Positions 31,339 to 41,800 of a stretch of 64,000 bases of DNA are shown here, one piece after another. Within the stretch, counting starts at the first letter, position 1. Each line of letters begins with the position of its first letter. A model generated the notes under the pieces. The model was not told the DNA's origin. It searched no databases and was given only the letters and a program-made list of their open reading frames with translations. Source of the DNA: Oceanicola sp. 502str15 (GTDB taxonomy: Bacteria > Pseudomonadota > Alphaproteobacteria > Rhodobacterales > Rhodobacteraceae); contig NZ_WYDQ01000001.1 of the NCBI RefSeq assembly GCF_024105635.1, forward strand, positions 1,302,001 through 1,366,000, read 5' to 3'. Position numbers and translations under genes: made by a program.

Positions 31339-32445
31339 TCAGAACAGGCTCAACTGATCGCCCGGCGCGGGCGGAACACGAAACAGGTCGCAACGCAGCG
31401 CAGGCAGGTTCCGCTTCAGCCCCAACCGCCTGCTGGCAACCTCGAAACGATGCGAGAGCAGGGCCGCATGGGTGCCCTGCCCCTTCATCCGCCGCCCCCA
31501 CTCCGGGTCGTAGTCGCGCCCGCCGTGCATCTCGCGCACCCGCGCCATCACCCGGCTCGCCCGCTCGGGAACCGCCGCCTCCAGCCAGTCGCGAAACAGC
31601 GGAGACACCTCCCGCGGCAACCGCAGCACGATGTAGCTCGCCGCCACCGCGCCCGCATCCCGCGCCGCCTCCAGGATCTTTTCCATCTCGTGGTCGGTCA
31701 GCCCCGGGATCATCGGCGAAGCCATCACCCGCACCTGCACCCCGGCCCCCGCCAGGCGCTCGATCATCTTCAACCGCCGCGCCGGGCTCGGAACCCGCGG
31801 CTCCATCTTGCGCGCCAGACCCGCATCCAGCGTGGTAATCGAAATGCCCACCCGCGCCAGCCCTTCCCAGCCCATGTCGCCCAGAATATCCAGATCGCGC
31901 TCGATCAGACTGCCCTTGGTGACAATCCCGACCGGGTGGTTGTGGGCCCGCAGCACCTCGAGCATCTGCCGGGTTATCCGATGGGTCCGCTCGATCGGCT
32001 GATAGGGGTCGGTGTTGGTGCCCATCGCGATCGGCGCCACCTTGTAGGACGGGCTGCGCAGCTCCGCCGCCAGCCGCTCGGGCGCATTGGGCTTGGCAAC
32101 CAGCCGGGTTTCGAAATCGAGGCCCGGAGAGTAGCCGAGATAGGCATGGGTCGGGCGGGCAAAACAGTAGATGCAGCCATGCTCGCAGCCACGATAGGCG
32201 TTCACCGAACGGTCGAAACTCAGGTCGGGCGAGCTGTTGCGGCTGATGATCCGGCGCGGGTTCTCGAGCGCAACTTCGGTGCGCAGAGGCGGCAGATCGG
32301 CCTCCGCCCCGCTCTCCCAGCCGTCATCCGCACGCTCCACCGCGTAGGCGTCAAACCGGTTTGCCACATTCGAAAGCGCCGCCCGGCCCCGCCGCCGATG
32401 CCCCGGCACCTCCCATCCGCCTGTTGCATTTTCCTCAAATCCCAT
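31339..32445 (-). CDS. PA0069/Rv2578c-type radical SAM protein (spore photoproduct lyase-like)
   Basis: A 368-residue radical SAM enzyme. The 4Fe-4S cluster motif C-x3-C-x2-C is in AYRGCEHGCIYCFARP (about residues 85-100). The family (COG1533, SplB-like) is related to spore photoproduct lyase and is often linked to DNA repair, but no reaction is proven for it. I use ATG 32445, which has GAGG at 7 nt; GTG 32451 is open too. A consensus-like promoter whose spacer contains an alphaproteobacterial SOS box lies 25 nt upstream, implying induction by DNA damage. A GNAT gene follows directly. Confidence 0.85.
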   Translation of the reverse strand: MGFEENATGGWEVPGHRRRGRAALSNVANRFDAYAVERADDGWESGAEADLPPLRTEVALENPRRIISRNSSPDLSFDRSVNAYRGCEHGCIYCFARPTHAYLGYSPGLDFETRLVAKPNAPERLAAELRSPSYKVAPIAMGTNTDPYQPIERTHRITRQMLEVLRAHNHPVGIVTKGSLIERDLDILGDMGWEGLARVGISITTLDAGLARKMEPRVPSPARRLKMIERLAGAGVQVRVMASPMIPGLTDHEMEKILEAARDAGAVAASYIVLRLPREVSPLFRDWLEAAVPERASRVMARVREMHGGRDYDPEWGRRMKGQGTHAALLSHRFEVASRRLGLKRNLPALRCDLFRVPPAPGDQLSLF

Positions 32446-32469
32446 GGCCACACCTCGCTACACCCCGCG

Positions 32470-32498
32470 AATATAGAACATTTGCGGAACATTTGAAA
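32470..32498 (-). promoter_or_regulatory. Promoter of the radical SAM-GNAT pair
   Basis: On the minus strand, TTTCAA (32493-32498), a 17-nt spacer and TATATT (32470-32475, 5 of 6 to consensus). The spacer is occupied almost entirely by an SOS box. Confidence 0.6.
32476..32490 (-). promoter_or_regulatory. Predicted SOS box (LexA operator) of the radical SAM gene
   Basis: GAACATTTGCGGAAC on the plus strand, that is two GAAC repeats 7 nt apart, identical in design to the recA box in this window. It lies between the -35 and -10 hexamers, where LexA binding would exclude RNA polymerase. One such site is expected by chance in a window of this size, so the promoter placement is the main support. 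Confidence 0.7.
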
Positions 32499-32673
32499 GA
32501 ACTGCATGACCTTCATGCATATTTTTCGCGCCACTCTGACGCAAATCCCCGCTATAAGTCGGCAAATGCCTGTGCCATGTCGCAAATCGGAAAGTGCCGG
32601 CGCGACAATCCGGCAATGGCAGAATAGTAAGAACCGCAAGAGGCCCTAGACCGGCCCCACAAAGGAAACGCCC

Positions 32674-33378
32674 ATGTCTGCGGATGACGAAGACGACATC
32701 ATCCTTTCGGAACTCTCCGACGAGGATCTGACCGCCCAGATGCACGATGACCTCTACGATGGCCTCAAGGAGGAAATCGAAGAGGGCGTGAACATCCTGC
32801 TCGAACGCGGCTGGACCCCTTACGACATTCTCACCAAGGCCCTCGTGGCCGGCATGAAAGTGGTGGGCGACGACTTCCGCGATGGCATCCTCTTCGTACC
32901 CGAGGTTCTGCTGGCCGCCAACGCAATGAAGGCCGGGATGGGCATCCTCAAGCCGCTGCTGGTCGAGACCGGCGCGCCGCGCATGGGCAAGATGGTCATC
33001 GGCACCGTCAAGGGCGACATCCACGACATCGGCAAGAACCTCGTCTCGATGATGATGGAAGGCGCCGGCTTCGAAGTGGTCGACCTCGGCATCAACAACC
33101 CGGTCGAGGATTACCTCGCAGCGCTCAAGTCCGAAGAGGCCGACATCCTCGGCATGTCCGCCCTGCTCACCACCACCATGCCCTACATGAAGGTGGTTAT
33201 CGACGCGCTGGTCGAGCAAGGCATGCGAGATGACTACATCGTGCTGGTCGGCGGTGCGCCCCTGAACGAAGAGTTCGGCAAGGCCATCGGCGCCGATGCC
33301 TATTGCCGCGATGCCGCCGTGACGGTGGAAACCGCCAAGCAGTTCATCGCCCGCAAGCACAACCAGATGGCGGGCTGA
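32674..33378 (+). CDS. Corrinoid (cobalamin-binding) methyltransferase protein
   Basis: A 234-residue B12 carrier. A helical cap (about 1-105) precedes a Rossmann-like B12 domain with the His-on motif VKGDIHDIGKNLV (about 109-121), then the SALLTTTM and VGGAPLNEEFGKAIGAD elements. This corresponds to the cap plus cobalamin module of MetH or to MtbC/MtaC-type corrinoid proteins. AAAGGA precedes the ATG. In roseobacters such a stand-alone protein shuttles methyl groups in split methionine synthase; demethylation of quaternary amines is the alternative. It is followed by the convergent TetR gene, and DUF1638 lies just beyond. Confidence 0.88.
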   Translation: MSADDEDDIILSELSDEDLTAQMHDDLYDGLKEEIEEGVNILLERGWTPYDILTKALVAGMKVVGDDFRDGILFVPEVLLAANAMKAGMGILKPLLVETGAPRMGKMVIGTVKGDIHDIGKNLVSMMMEGAGFEVVDLGINNPVEDYLAALKSEEADILGMSALLTTTMPYMKVVIDALVEQGMRDDYIVLVGGAPLNEEFGKAIGADAYCRDAAVTVETAKQFIARKHNQMAG

Positions 33379-33390
33379 ACCGCAGCCTGG

Positions 33391-33966
33391 TCAGCCCGGC
33401 GCCATCAGAAAGGCCTCGACATGGGTCGCCAGAGCCTTGCCCGGATCGGTCTGCTTTCCGGGCCGGGCCACATGGCGGGCCATGGCCATGAGCGTAAAGG
33501 CCCGGATCCCTTCCGCCATCACCTTCGGTGGCAGATCGGTGCGGAAGGGCGGCGCCCCGAAAAGCCCGCCGAACCACCCGGTCAGGATGATATCGAGCCG
33601 CGAGAGCGCTTCGGCAATCGGGCCATCCGCGAGAGAGGCACGTTGAACAAGGTCAAACACATATCGCTCGCAGGTCAGCAGCTGCACGATCGGGCCGAGC
33701 GTCGCCGCCAGCCCCTTGGCGCTGTTGGGCCGGCGCGCGGTCTGCAACGCGTCGAGCAGGCGCGAGATGCGCTTGGCCACGAGCTGCTCCATCAGCACGT
33801 CCTTGTCCGCGAAATGGGTAAAGAACGTGCCCTTCGCCACCCCGGCGGACTTCACCACCTGTTCCACCCGCAGGGCACCAAAGCCCTCCCGGCTCACGAT
33901 GCTTTCGGCGGCGGCGATCAGGTTGGCCCGCGTGGCACGGGCGCGGCGTTGAACTGGCTCTGTCAT
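33391..33966 (-). CDS. TetR family transcriptional regulator
   Basis: A 191-residue repressor-type protein. The N-terminal helix-turn-helix is clear: RANLIAAAESIVSREGFGALRVEQVVKSAGVAKGTFFTHFADKD would be about residues 13-56, with GTFFTHF as recognition helix. The C-terminal ligand domain is variable. It is divergent from the DUF1638 gene, and the 56-nt gap holds a perfect 12-bp palindrome that is the likely operator for both. Its location between corrinoid and DUF1638 genes suggests control of B12-dependent methyl transfer; the effector is unknown. Confidence 0.88.
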   Translation of the reverse strand: MTEPVQRRARATRANLIAAAESIVSREGFGALRVEQVVKSAGVAKGTFFTHFADKDVLMEQLVAKRISRLLDALQTARRPNSAKGLAATLGPIVQLLTCERYVFDLVQRASLADGPIAEALSRLDIILTGWFGGLFGAPPFRTDLPPKVMAEGIRAFTLMAMARHVARPGKQTDPGKALATHVEAFLMAPG

Positions 33967-33988
33967 TCCCGCTTCGTGCAGCTAAATA

Positions 33989-34000
33989 TGACCGCGGTCA
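33989..34000. promoter_or_regulatory. Palindromic operator candidate for the TetR regulator
   Basis: Perfect palindrome TGACCGCGGTCA centred in the 56-nt gap between the divergent TetR and DUF1638 genes, flanked by AT-rich sequence (AAATA and ATT). Position and symmetry fit a TetR dimer site. The same 12-mer occurs once inside the MprF-like coding sequence at 27819, so the sequence alone is not unique. Confidence 0.6.
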
Positions 34001-34022
34001 ATTCGATTCCGCGAGGACGACC

Positions 34023-34655
34023 ATGAAACTTCCCAGCGACAGCAAACTCACCGAGGCCGGGCTGGCGCCGGAGGGCCGAGGCGAACTGCTGCTCATCGCC
34101 TGCGGTGCGCTCGCGCGCGAGATCCTGGCGCTCATCGAGCAGAACGGGTGGAGCCACATGGCCCTCACCTGCCTGCCCGCCATCCTCCACAACCGCCCCG
34201 AAGGCATCCCCGATGCCGTGGAAGCCGTCGTCCACAAGCACCGCGACGCCTTTGAACGGATCTACGTGGTCTACGCCGATTGCGGCACCGGCGGCCTCCT
34301 GGAAGCGCGCTGCAAGGATCTCGGCGTCGAGATGGTCCCCGGCCCCCATTGCTACAGCTTCTTCGAGGGCAACGCCGACTTCGCCGCCCATGACGACGAG
34401 ATCACCGCCTTCTACCTCACCGATTTCCTCGTCCGTCAGTTCGATGCCTTCGTGACCAAGCCGCTGAAGTTCGACAAGCACCCCGAGCTGAAGGAGATGT
34501 ACTTCGGCCATTACGAAAAGCTGGTCTATCAGGCACAAACGGATGACCCGGCGCTGACGGAACTGGCAAAGACCCACGCCGAAACGCTGGGCCTCACCTT
34601 CGAGCGGCGCTTCACCGGCTACGGAGATCTTGAAACGGCCCTCGCCGGAGCCTGA
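34023..34655 (+). CDS. DUF1638 family protein
   Basis: A 210-residue cytoplasmic protein of the DUF1638 family, which is repeatedly found with corrinoid methyltransferase genes. Visible conserved parts are LLLIACGALAREILALI (about 21-37), LPAILHNRPEGIPDAVE, VYADCGTGGLLEA (about 80-92) and VPGPHCYSFFEG, with cysteines and histidines that could bind metal or B12. Its role in methyl transfer is inferred from neighbourhood, not from chemistry. Divergent from a TetR gene with a shared operator. GAGG precedes the ATG. Confidence 0.82.
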   Translation: MKLPSDSKLTEAGLAPEGRGELLLIACGALAREILALIEQNGWSHMALTCLPAILHNRPEGIPDAVEAVVHKHRDAFERIYVVYADCGTGGLLEARCKDLGVEMVPGPHCYSFFEGNADFAAHDDEITAFYLTDFLVRQFDAFVTKPLKFDKHPELKEMYFGHYEKLVYQAQTDDPALTELAKTHAETLGLTFERRFTGYGDLETALAGA

Positions 34656-34660
34656 ACCCG

Positions 34661-34683
34661 ATGGTGGGTTTCACCAATCCTAC
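34661..34683. repeat. Dispersed GGTGGG/CCCACC-type short repeat, copy 2
   Basis: Read on the minus strand, GTAGGATTGGTGAAACCCAC closely matches the repeat cores at 8416-8438 and 62508-62525 (form AGGGTGGGTGAAACCCACC). It lies between the convergent DUF1638 and proB genes. Confidence 0.55.
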
Positions 34684-34715
34684 AGCCTGCCCCACGGGTC
34701 GAGGCCGTTGCACCG

Positions 34716-37383
<2,668 letters not shown>

Positions 37384-37386
37384 CCT

Positions 37387-37938
37387 TCAGCCCAGCTTCT
37401 TGAGGTAGGTCCAGGTCGGCACGGTGCCCCCGCGGCTGACAGAGAAAGCCTCGGCATCGCCGAGGTACTCAAAGCCGGCATTGGTCAGCACCCGCGCCGA
37501 GGCCGGGTTGTCCTGAAAGACTTCTGCAAACAGCGTGTCCGCGCCCTGCGGATTGGCCTCGACCACGGCCGCCACGGCTTCCGAGGCAAGGCCGGTGTTC
37601 CACATCGCGGGCGCCACCCAGTAGCGCACCTCGCTTTGCTGGCGGCCTTTTTCGGCCTCCATCCGCGCCAGTGCCACGATGCCCACGAGTTCACCCATGC
37701 CGGCAGCGGTGCCGTCGATCGCCCAGACATCCTCGCGCCGCTCCTCGGCGTGGGAGCCACGAATGAAGGCCTCGGCGGTACCGGGCGGCAGCGGGTGCGG
37801 CAGGTGACGGGTGGCACGGGCCACGCGCTCGTCGCTGGCGTAAAGGGTGATGAGCCCGGCATCGCTCGGCTGGAGCGGGCGCAGTGTCACCCTCTCGGCC
37901 GTGATGACGGGTTGGCCGGAAATACGGTCCTGTTGCAT
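37387..37938 (-). CDS. GNAT family N-acetyltransferase, RimJ/RimL-like
   Basis: A 183-residue acetyltransferase beginning VITAERVTLRPLQPSDAGLI. The CoA motif region is less canonical (MWNTGLASEAVAAVVEA, about 112-128), followed by DNPASARVLTNAGFEYLG as in its neighbour. GGAGG with 9-nt spacing precedes the ATG. The two adjacent GNAT genes share the same plan and may come from an old duplication. Both are inserted between rpmA and obgE, which are direct neighbours in many bacteria. The substrate is unknown. Confidence 0.83.
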   Translation of the reverse strand: MQQDRISGQPVITAERVTLRPLQPSDAGLITLYASDERVARATRHLPHPLPPGTAEAFIRGSHAEERREDVWAIDGTAAGMGELVGIVALARMEAEKGRQQSEVRYWVAPAMWNTGLASEAVAAVVEANPQGADTLFAEVFQDNPASARVLTNAGFEYLGDAEAFSVSRGGTVPTWTYLKKLG

Positions 37939-38087
37939 CTTTCGTTACTCCTCCGGTTCGCCGGTTTCCCGGCTGGCGGTTCGGGCCCCCTTCCCTCGCC
38001 GCCGGACCTACAATGGCCCAAAAACGCAGCGGGGGGGATCGGCCTTTGCCGTCCCCCCCGGAAATGTGATTTCGCTTCGGGTTCGGC

Positions 38088-38357
38088 TTACTCAGCGGCC
38101 TCCGCCACCGGGAGAACCGAAATGAAGGTGCGGCCCTTGATGCCCTTGTGGAACTTCACAGCACCCTCGGAGGTCGCAAAGATGGTGTGATCCTTGCCAA
38201 GACCCACGCCCTCGCCCGGCCACCACTTGGTGCCGCGCTGCCGCACGATGATGTTGCCCGGGATCACGGCTTCGCCGCCGAACTTCTTCACGCCAAGGCG
38301 ACGACCCGCAGAGTCGCGACCGTTACGGGATGAACCGCCTGCTTTTTTATGTGCCAT
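38088..38357 (-). CDS. rpmA: 50S ribosomal protein L27
   Basis: An 89-residue ribosomal protein whose N-terminus reaches the peptidyl transferase centre. It starts [20 protein letters not shown] without the cleaved leader found in Firmicutes, and has [21 protein letters not shown]. It follows rplU by 21 nt in the same operon. GGAG lies before the ATG. Confidence 0.98.
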   Translation of the reverse strand: MAHKKAGGSSRNGRDSAGRRLGVKKFGGEAVIPGNIIVRQRGTKWWPGEGVGLGKDHTIFATSEGAVKFHKGIKGRTFISVLPVAEAAE

Positions 38358-38378
38358 CTGTCTCTACTCCTTCTCGGC

Positions 38379-39065
38379 TCAAGCCAGATCTTTGGCCTGT
38401 GCAACCCAGCCCTCACGCTCGATACGGCCCTTGAACGAAAGCTTTTCGTCCATCTCGGCAATATCGGCATCGGTCCAGGCAGCGATCTGGGCGAAAGTGG
38501 TCACGCCCGCTTCGTGCAGTTTCTTCTCAAGCGCCGGGCCAACACCCGAGAGCTGCTTGAGATCGTCGCCACCCTCGGCCTTGGCGGCCTTCTTGGGTGC
38601 GGCTTTCTTTTCTTCCTTCGGAGCCTCGGCCTTCTTGGCGGCGGGCTTCTCTTCGGCTTTCTTGGCGGCCTTCTTCGGCGCGTCCTTCACGGCAGCAGCC
38701 ACGGCAGCACCCGAAACCGAGCCGGCCCCGATCGCGGCCTTCACGCCGGACTTGTCGGCACCCTTCTCGAGGATGTCGGTGACGCGCAGCAGGGTGAGCT
38801 GCTGGCGGTGGCCCTTGGTGCGCTTGGAGCCGTGCTTACGGCGGCGCTTGACGAAGTGGATGACCTTTTCGCCCTTGATCTGGTCGATCACTTCGGCCTG
38901 CACGGCAGCACCGTCAACCATCGGAGACCCGATCGTCGCACCAACCATGAGAATCTCGTTGAACTGGACGGTTTCACCCGCCTCTGCGGCCAGCTTCTCG
39001 ACGCGCAGCACATCGCCGCTCGTCACCTTGTATTGCTTGCCGCCGGTTTTCATAACCGCAAACAT
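38379..39065 (-). CDS. rplU: 50S ribosomal protein L21 with C-terminal helix-hairpin-helix extension
   Basis: A 228-residue protein, twice the normal L21 length. Residues 1 to about 103 are a complete L21 (MFAVMKTGGKQYKV, HFVKRRRKHGSKRTKGHRQ). Then comes a Lys/Ala-rich linker (about 115-165, repeated KKAAKKAE units) and a compact C-terminal domain of about 60 residues, DDLKQLSGVGPALEKKLHEA and WTDADIAEMDEKLSF, which looks like the helix-hairpin-helix domain appended to some other alphaproteobacterial proteins. The stop after the extension is clear and no frameshift is needed. It heads the rplU-rpmA operon behind a near-consensus promoter and a leader of roughly 130 nt. Confidence 0.95.
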   Translation of the reverse strand: MFAVMKTGGKQYKVTSGDVLRVEKLAAEAGETVQFNEILMVGATIGSPMVDGAAVQAEVIDQIKGEKVIHFVKRRRKHGSKRTKGHRQQLTLLRVTDILEKGADKSGVKAAIGAGSVSGAAVAAAVKDAPKKAAKKAEEKPAAKKAEAPKEEKKAAPKKAAKAEGGDDLKQLSGVGPALEKKLHEAGVTTFAQIAAWTDADIAEMDEKLSFKGRIEREGWVAQAKDLA

Positions 39066-39203
39066 CTTGTTTTCCTTACTCTTTCGCGTTCCTGCGGTCC
39101 CCCTTCGCGGGGTGTTGCCAGCCTTGCGGCCACCTCGAACAGCGTGCCCTTCAAATGGGCCTTGTTACGTCTGATTTCCACCCGGCTTGCGGGTAGAGCG
39201 CGG

Positions 39204-39232
39204 CTTATCGGGCGGAAAGGGCTTTCTGTCAA
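39204..39232 (-). promoter_or_regulatory. Sigma-70 promoter of rplU-rpmA
   Basis: On the minus strand, a perfect TTGACA (39227-39232), a 17-nt spacer and GATAAG (39204-39209). Transcription would start near 39197, giving a leader of about 130 nt before rplU that contains several short hairpins and could host ribosomal-protein autoregulation. Confidence 0.75.
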
Positions 39233-39302
39233 GGAGAAATGCCCCTGCAAATGCCCCCCGCACGCCGACCCGTCCGGACGCCCTGCGCACGGCAGGCGGC
39301 GC

Positions 39303-40202
39303 TCAGATATCCTCGCTCACCATGAAGCGCGAGGCGGCCAACCCCAGATCGCGGGAGATATCGGCAAAGAGCTCGTCGAACCCAGCAAAGATCGCGCGGT
39401 TCAGCGCTCGCCCCTCCGGGGTCTGCGACAGGGCGGTATAGGCCTCGATATCGGCATCCTCCAGCGGCTCATAGGCCATAGCGAGGTAGGACCAGACCCA
39501 GGTTTCAGTCTCTTCCCGAATGTCGGGCTCCTGCATCCAGACGTCGCGCAGCATTTCCTCTTCGCTCATCTCCGGCGGCAGGGCCCCGCCCGCGGCGAGC
39601 CCCTGGTAGAAGGCGAAATTCGAGTTCAGCGCCCCGGCGATATTGGTCTCCACCAGGTCGTTGCTCTCGATATAGGCCCGCAACAGGTCCAGCCTCGGGC
39701 TGTCCTCGCCCCGCATTTCGCTGAAGGCATCACGGCTCATCTGCTCGACCGTGTCGTCGAGCAGGGCCGCACGGGCCGAGATCTCGAGCCCCACGATCCG
39801 CCGGCCGCGGTCACTGTCGAAGAACGCCATCAGCGGCGCCACGTCGACGCCCGCCATCTCGGCGGCAAAGCGGCGCGCCATCACCCGTTCCAGCCGATCG
39901 GTGGCATAGATCTCGCTCACCAGATCCGCCCAGGCCTTCCCACCGGCCCCCGGAAACAGCTCGCGCTCCAGCGCGGTCGAATAGGCAAGGCCCTCGTCGC
40001 GCAGGATCGGCATCAGCCGATCCATCCCGAGTGCCACCATCAGGGCCTGCGTCTCGGCCTCGCCCAGCGGGGCCGCGGTGGCGGCCTCGCTCTGCGGCGC
40101 GCCACCCCCTGCCCCGGCTTCCGCCCAAAGGGCCTGCCCGCTCCCCGAAAGGGACAGGGCAGCCAGCAAGGCGGCTGAAAGGGCATGTGAAAGGCGGATC
40201 AT
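39303..40202 (-). CDS. Exported DUF2059 family protein
   Basis: A 299-residue protein with a signal peptide (about 1-27, LSHALSAALLAALSLSGSGQALWA) and so probably periplasmic. The DUF2059 helical domain can be seen twice: LMAFFDSDRGRRIVGLEISAR (about 124-144) and ALSQTPEGRALNRAIFAGFDELF (about 258-280) share the pattern of a conserved helix with F..S..G. No catalytic residues are known for the family. It lies between the rplU promoter and sqdB with no obvious partner. Confidence 0.75.
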   Translation of the reverse strand: MIRLSHALSAALLAALSLSGSGQALWAEAGAGGGAPQSEAATAAPLGEAETQALMVALGMDRLMPILRDEGLAYSTALERELFPGAGGKAWADLVSEIYATDRLERVMARRFAAEMAGVDVAPLMAFFDSDRGRRIVGLEISARAALLDDTVEQMSRDAFSEMRGEDSPRLDLLRAYIESNDLVETNIAGALNSNFAFYQGLAAGGALPPEMSEEEMLRDVWMQEPDIREETETWVWSYLAMAYEPLEDADIEAYTALSQTPEGRALNRAIFAGFDELFADISRDLGLAASRFMVSEDI

Positions 40203-40330
40203 AATACAGTCAGCTCCAATGGCGGTGCGTATTGCACTGGAATAGGCGTTTGCGCCCTCGTTTCCAAGGCAATCCCATCATTTTGAAGCAGAACTAACGA
40301 AAATCGCCGCCGCGGCACAGTCAAAGCCGA

Positions 40331-41491
40331 TCAACTCTTCCAGAGCGAGACGCAGGGGATTTTGCTGAGGTCGCAGCGCCCGGCGTATTTGCGGGCAATG
40401 TCGCGGACTTCCTCCAGCATCCCAGCCTCCAGCGTGATCGGCTCCAGCCCCATGCCCAGAAAGCGGTCGTTCGCCACGTGCAGGTCGTTCTCCGGCGCTT
40501 CCTGCCGCGGGTTCTCCAGATAGGCAATCTCCGCCCCCATCTGCTCATGCAGCATCTGCGCAAGGTCGCGCACACGGTGGGTTTCGGTCATCTGGTTGAG
40601 GATGTTCACCCGCTCGCCGTCGCCCGGCGGGTTCTTCAGGGCCAGCTCGATGCAGCGGCAGGTGTCCTGAATATGGATGAAGGCCCGCGTCTGCCCCCCC
40701 GTGCCATGCACCGTCATCGGGTAATCCACCGCCGCCTGCATCACGAAGCGGTTCAGCACCGTGCCATAATCGCCGTCGTAGTCGAACCGGTTGATCAGCC
40801 GCTCGTCCTTGCGGGTCTCCTCGGTCTGGGTGCCCCAGACAATGCCCTGATGCAGGTCGGTGATCTTCACCCCGTCGTTCTTGTTGTAGAAGTAGAAGAA
40901 CAGCTGATCCTGCGTCTTGGTCATGTGGTAGATCGAGCCGGGGTTGGCCGGATAGAGAATTTCCTGCTCGCTCGGGCCGTTGGCGGTATCCACCGAGATC
41001 TTCAGGTAGCCCTCCGGAATTTTCATCCCCGCCGTGCCATAGCCGTAAACGCCCATCGTGCCGAGGTGAACGAGGTGAATGTCCTGCCCGCTCTCCACGA
41101 TGGCCGAGAGCACATCATTGGTGGCGTTGAGGTTGTTGTTCACCGTGTAGCGCTTGTGGGCGCTGGATTTCATCGAATAGGGCGCGGCGCGCTGCTCGGC
41201 AAAATGGATCACCGCATCAGGCTTTTCGTCCTGAAACAGCGTCAGCAGCCGGTGGTAATGCTCGCCCACGGTGAAATCGTGAAACCCGATCTCCCGGCCC
41301 GTCAGCTCCTTCCAGACCCGGATGCGCTCGCCAATGGGGCGGATCGGCGTGAGGCTGTCGACCTCCAGTTCGATGTCGATCTTCCGGCGGCTCAGGTTGT
41401 CGACGATGATGACATCATGTCCACGGGCTGAAAGATGCAGCGCATTGGGCCAGCCACAAAAGCCGTCGCCGCCAAGAATGATGACCTTCAT
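40331..41491 (-). CDS. sqdB: UDP-sulfoquinovose synthase (SqdB/SQD1-like SDR enzyme)
   Basis: A 386-residue extended short-chain dehydrogenase that converts UDP-glucose and sulfite to UDP-sulfoquinovose, the head group of the sulfolipid SQDG. The NAD-binding start is VIILGGDGFCGWPNALHLS (residues 3-21); HFAEQRAAPYSM, HLGTMGVYGYG and the active-site YHMTK (about residues 188-192, Tyr-x3-Lys) all match the SQD1 group. No glycosyltransferase genes (sqdC, sqdD, sqdX) lie beside it. Other UDP-sugar epimerase activities are possible but the motif set favours SqdB. Confidence 0.88.
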   Translation of the reverse strand: MKVIILGGDGFCGWPNALHLSARGHDVIIVDNLSRRKIDIELEVDSLTPIRPIGERIRVWKELTGREIGFHDFTVGEHYHRLLTLFQDEKPDAVIHFAEQRAAPYSMKSSAHKRYTVNNNLNATNDVLSAIVESGQDIHLVHLGTMGVYGYGTAGMKIPEGYLKISVDTANGPSEQEILYPANPGSIYHMTKTQDQLFFYFYNKNDGVKITDLHQGIVWGTQTEETRKDERLINRFDYDGDYGTVLNRFVMQAAVDYPMTVHGTGGQTRAFIHIQDTCRCIELALKNPPGDGERVNILNQMTETHRVRDLAQMLHEQMGAEIAYLENPRQEAPENDLHVANDRFLGMGLEPITLEAGMLEEVRDIARKYAGRCDLSKIPCVSLWKS

Positions 41492-41710
41492 GATACAGGG
41501 CGCCTCCCAGCGCTAGAACACCAGCCAGGCCCCCACCTGCAAGGGCACTGATATCTCAGGCGGCGCTCAGGTCAATCGGGGCGGTGCATTTCGGGGGCGC
41601 GGGTTGTCGGGAAGCCTCACCACAGGCCATCGCGCCCCACCTCGCGCAAAGGGGTTGCGCCGCCCGCCGCGCTCTTATACATCCGCGCCACCTGAGACCA
41701 CAGGGATCGC

Positions 41711-41800
41711 GGAGAGGTGCCGGAGTGGTCGAACGGGGCGGTCTCGAAAACCGTTGTGGGTGCAAGCCCACCCAGGGTTCGAATCCCTGTCTCTCCGCCA
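41711..41800 (+). tRNA. tRNA-Ser(CGA)
   Basis: A 90-nt class II tRNA with encoded CCA. The acceptor stem GGAGAGG pairs with the CTCTCC-type 3' strand; the D arm is GCCGGAGTGGTCGAACGGGGC; the anticodon loop CTCGAAA carries CGA (41745-41747), reading UCG; a long variable arm (GTTGTGGGTGCAAGCCCACC) and the T arm GGGTTCGAATCCC follow. A TATACA element lies about 30 nt upstream and may be its -10. No integrase or duplicated 3' end is seen nearby. Confidence 0.96.

Noticed and set aside
41711..41800. tRNA-Ser as integration site of a mobile element
   Set aside because: No integrase, no repeated tRNA 3' end and no phage genes nearby.
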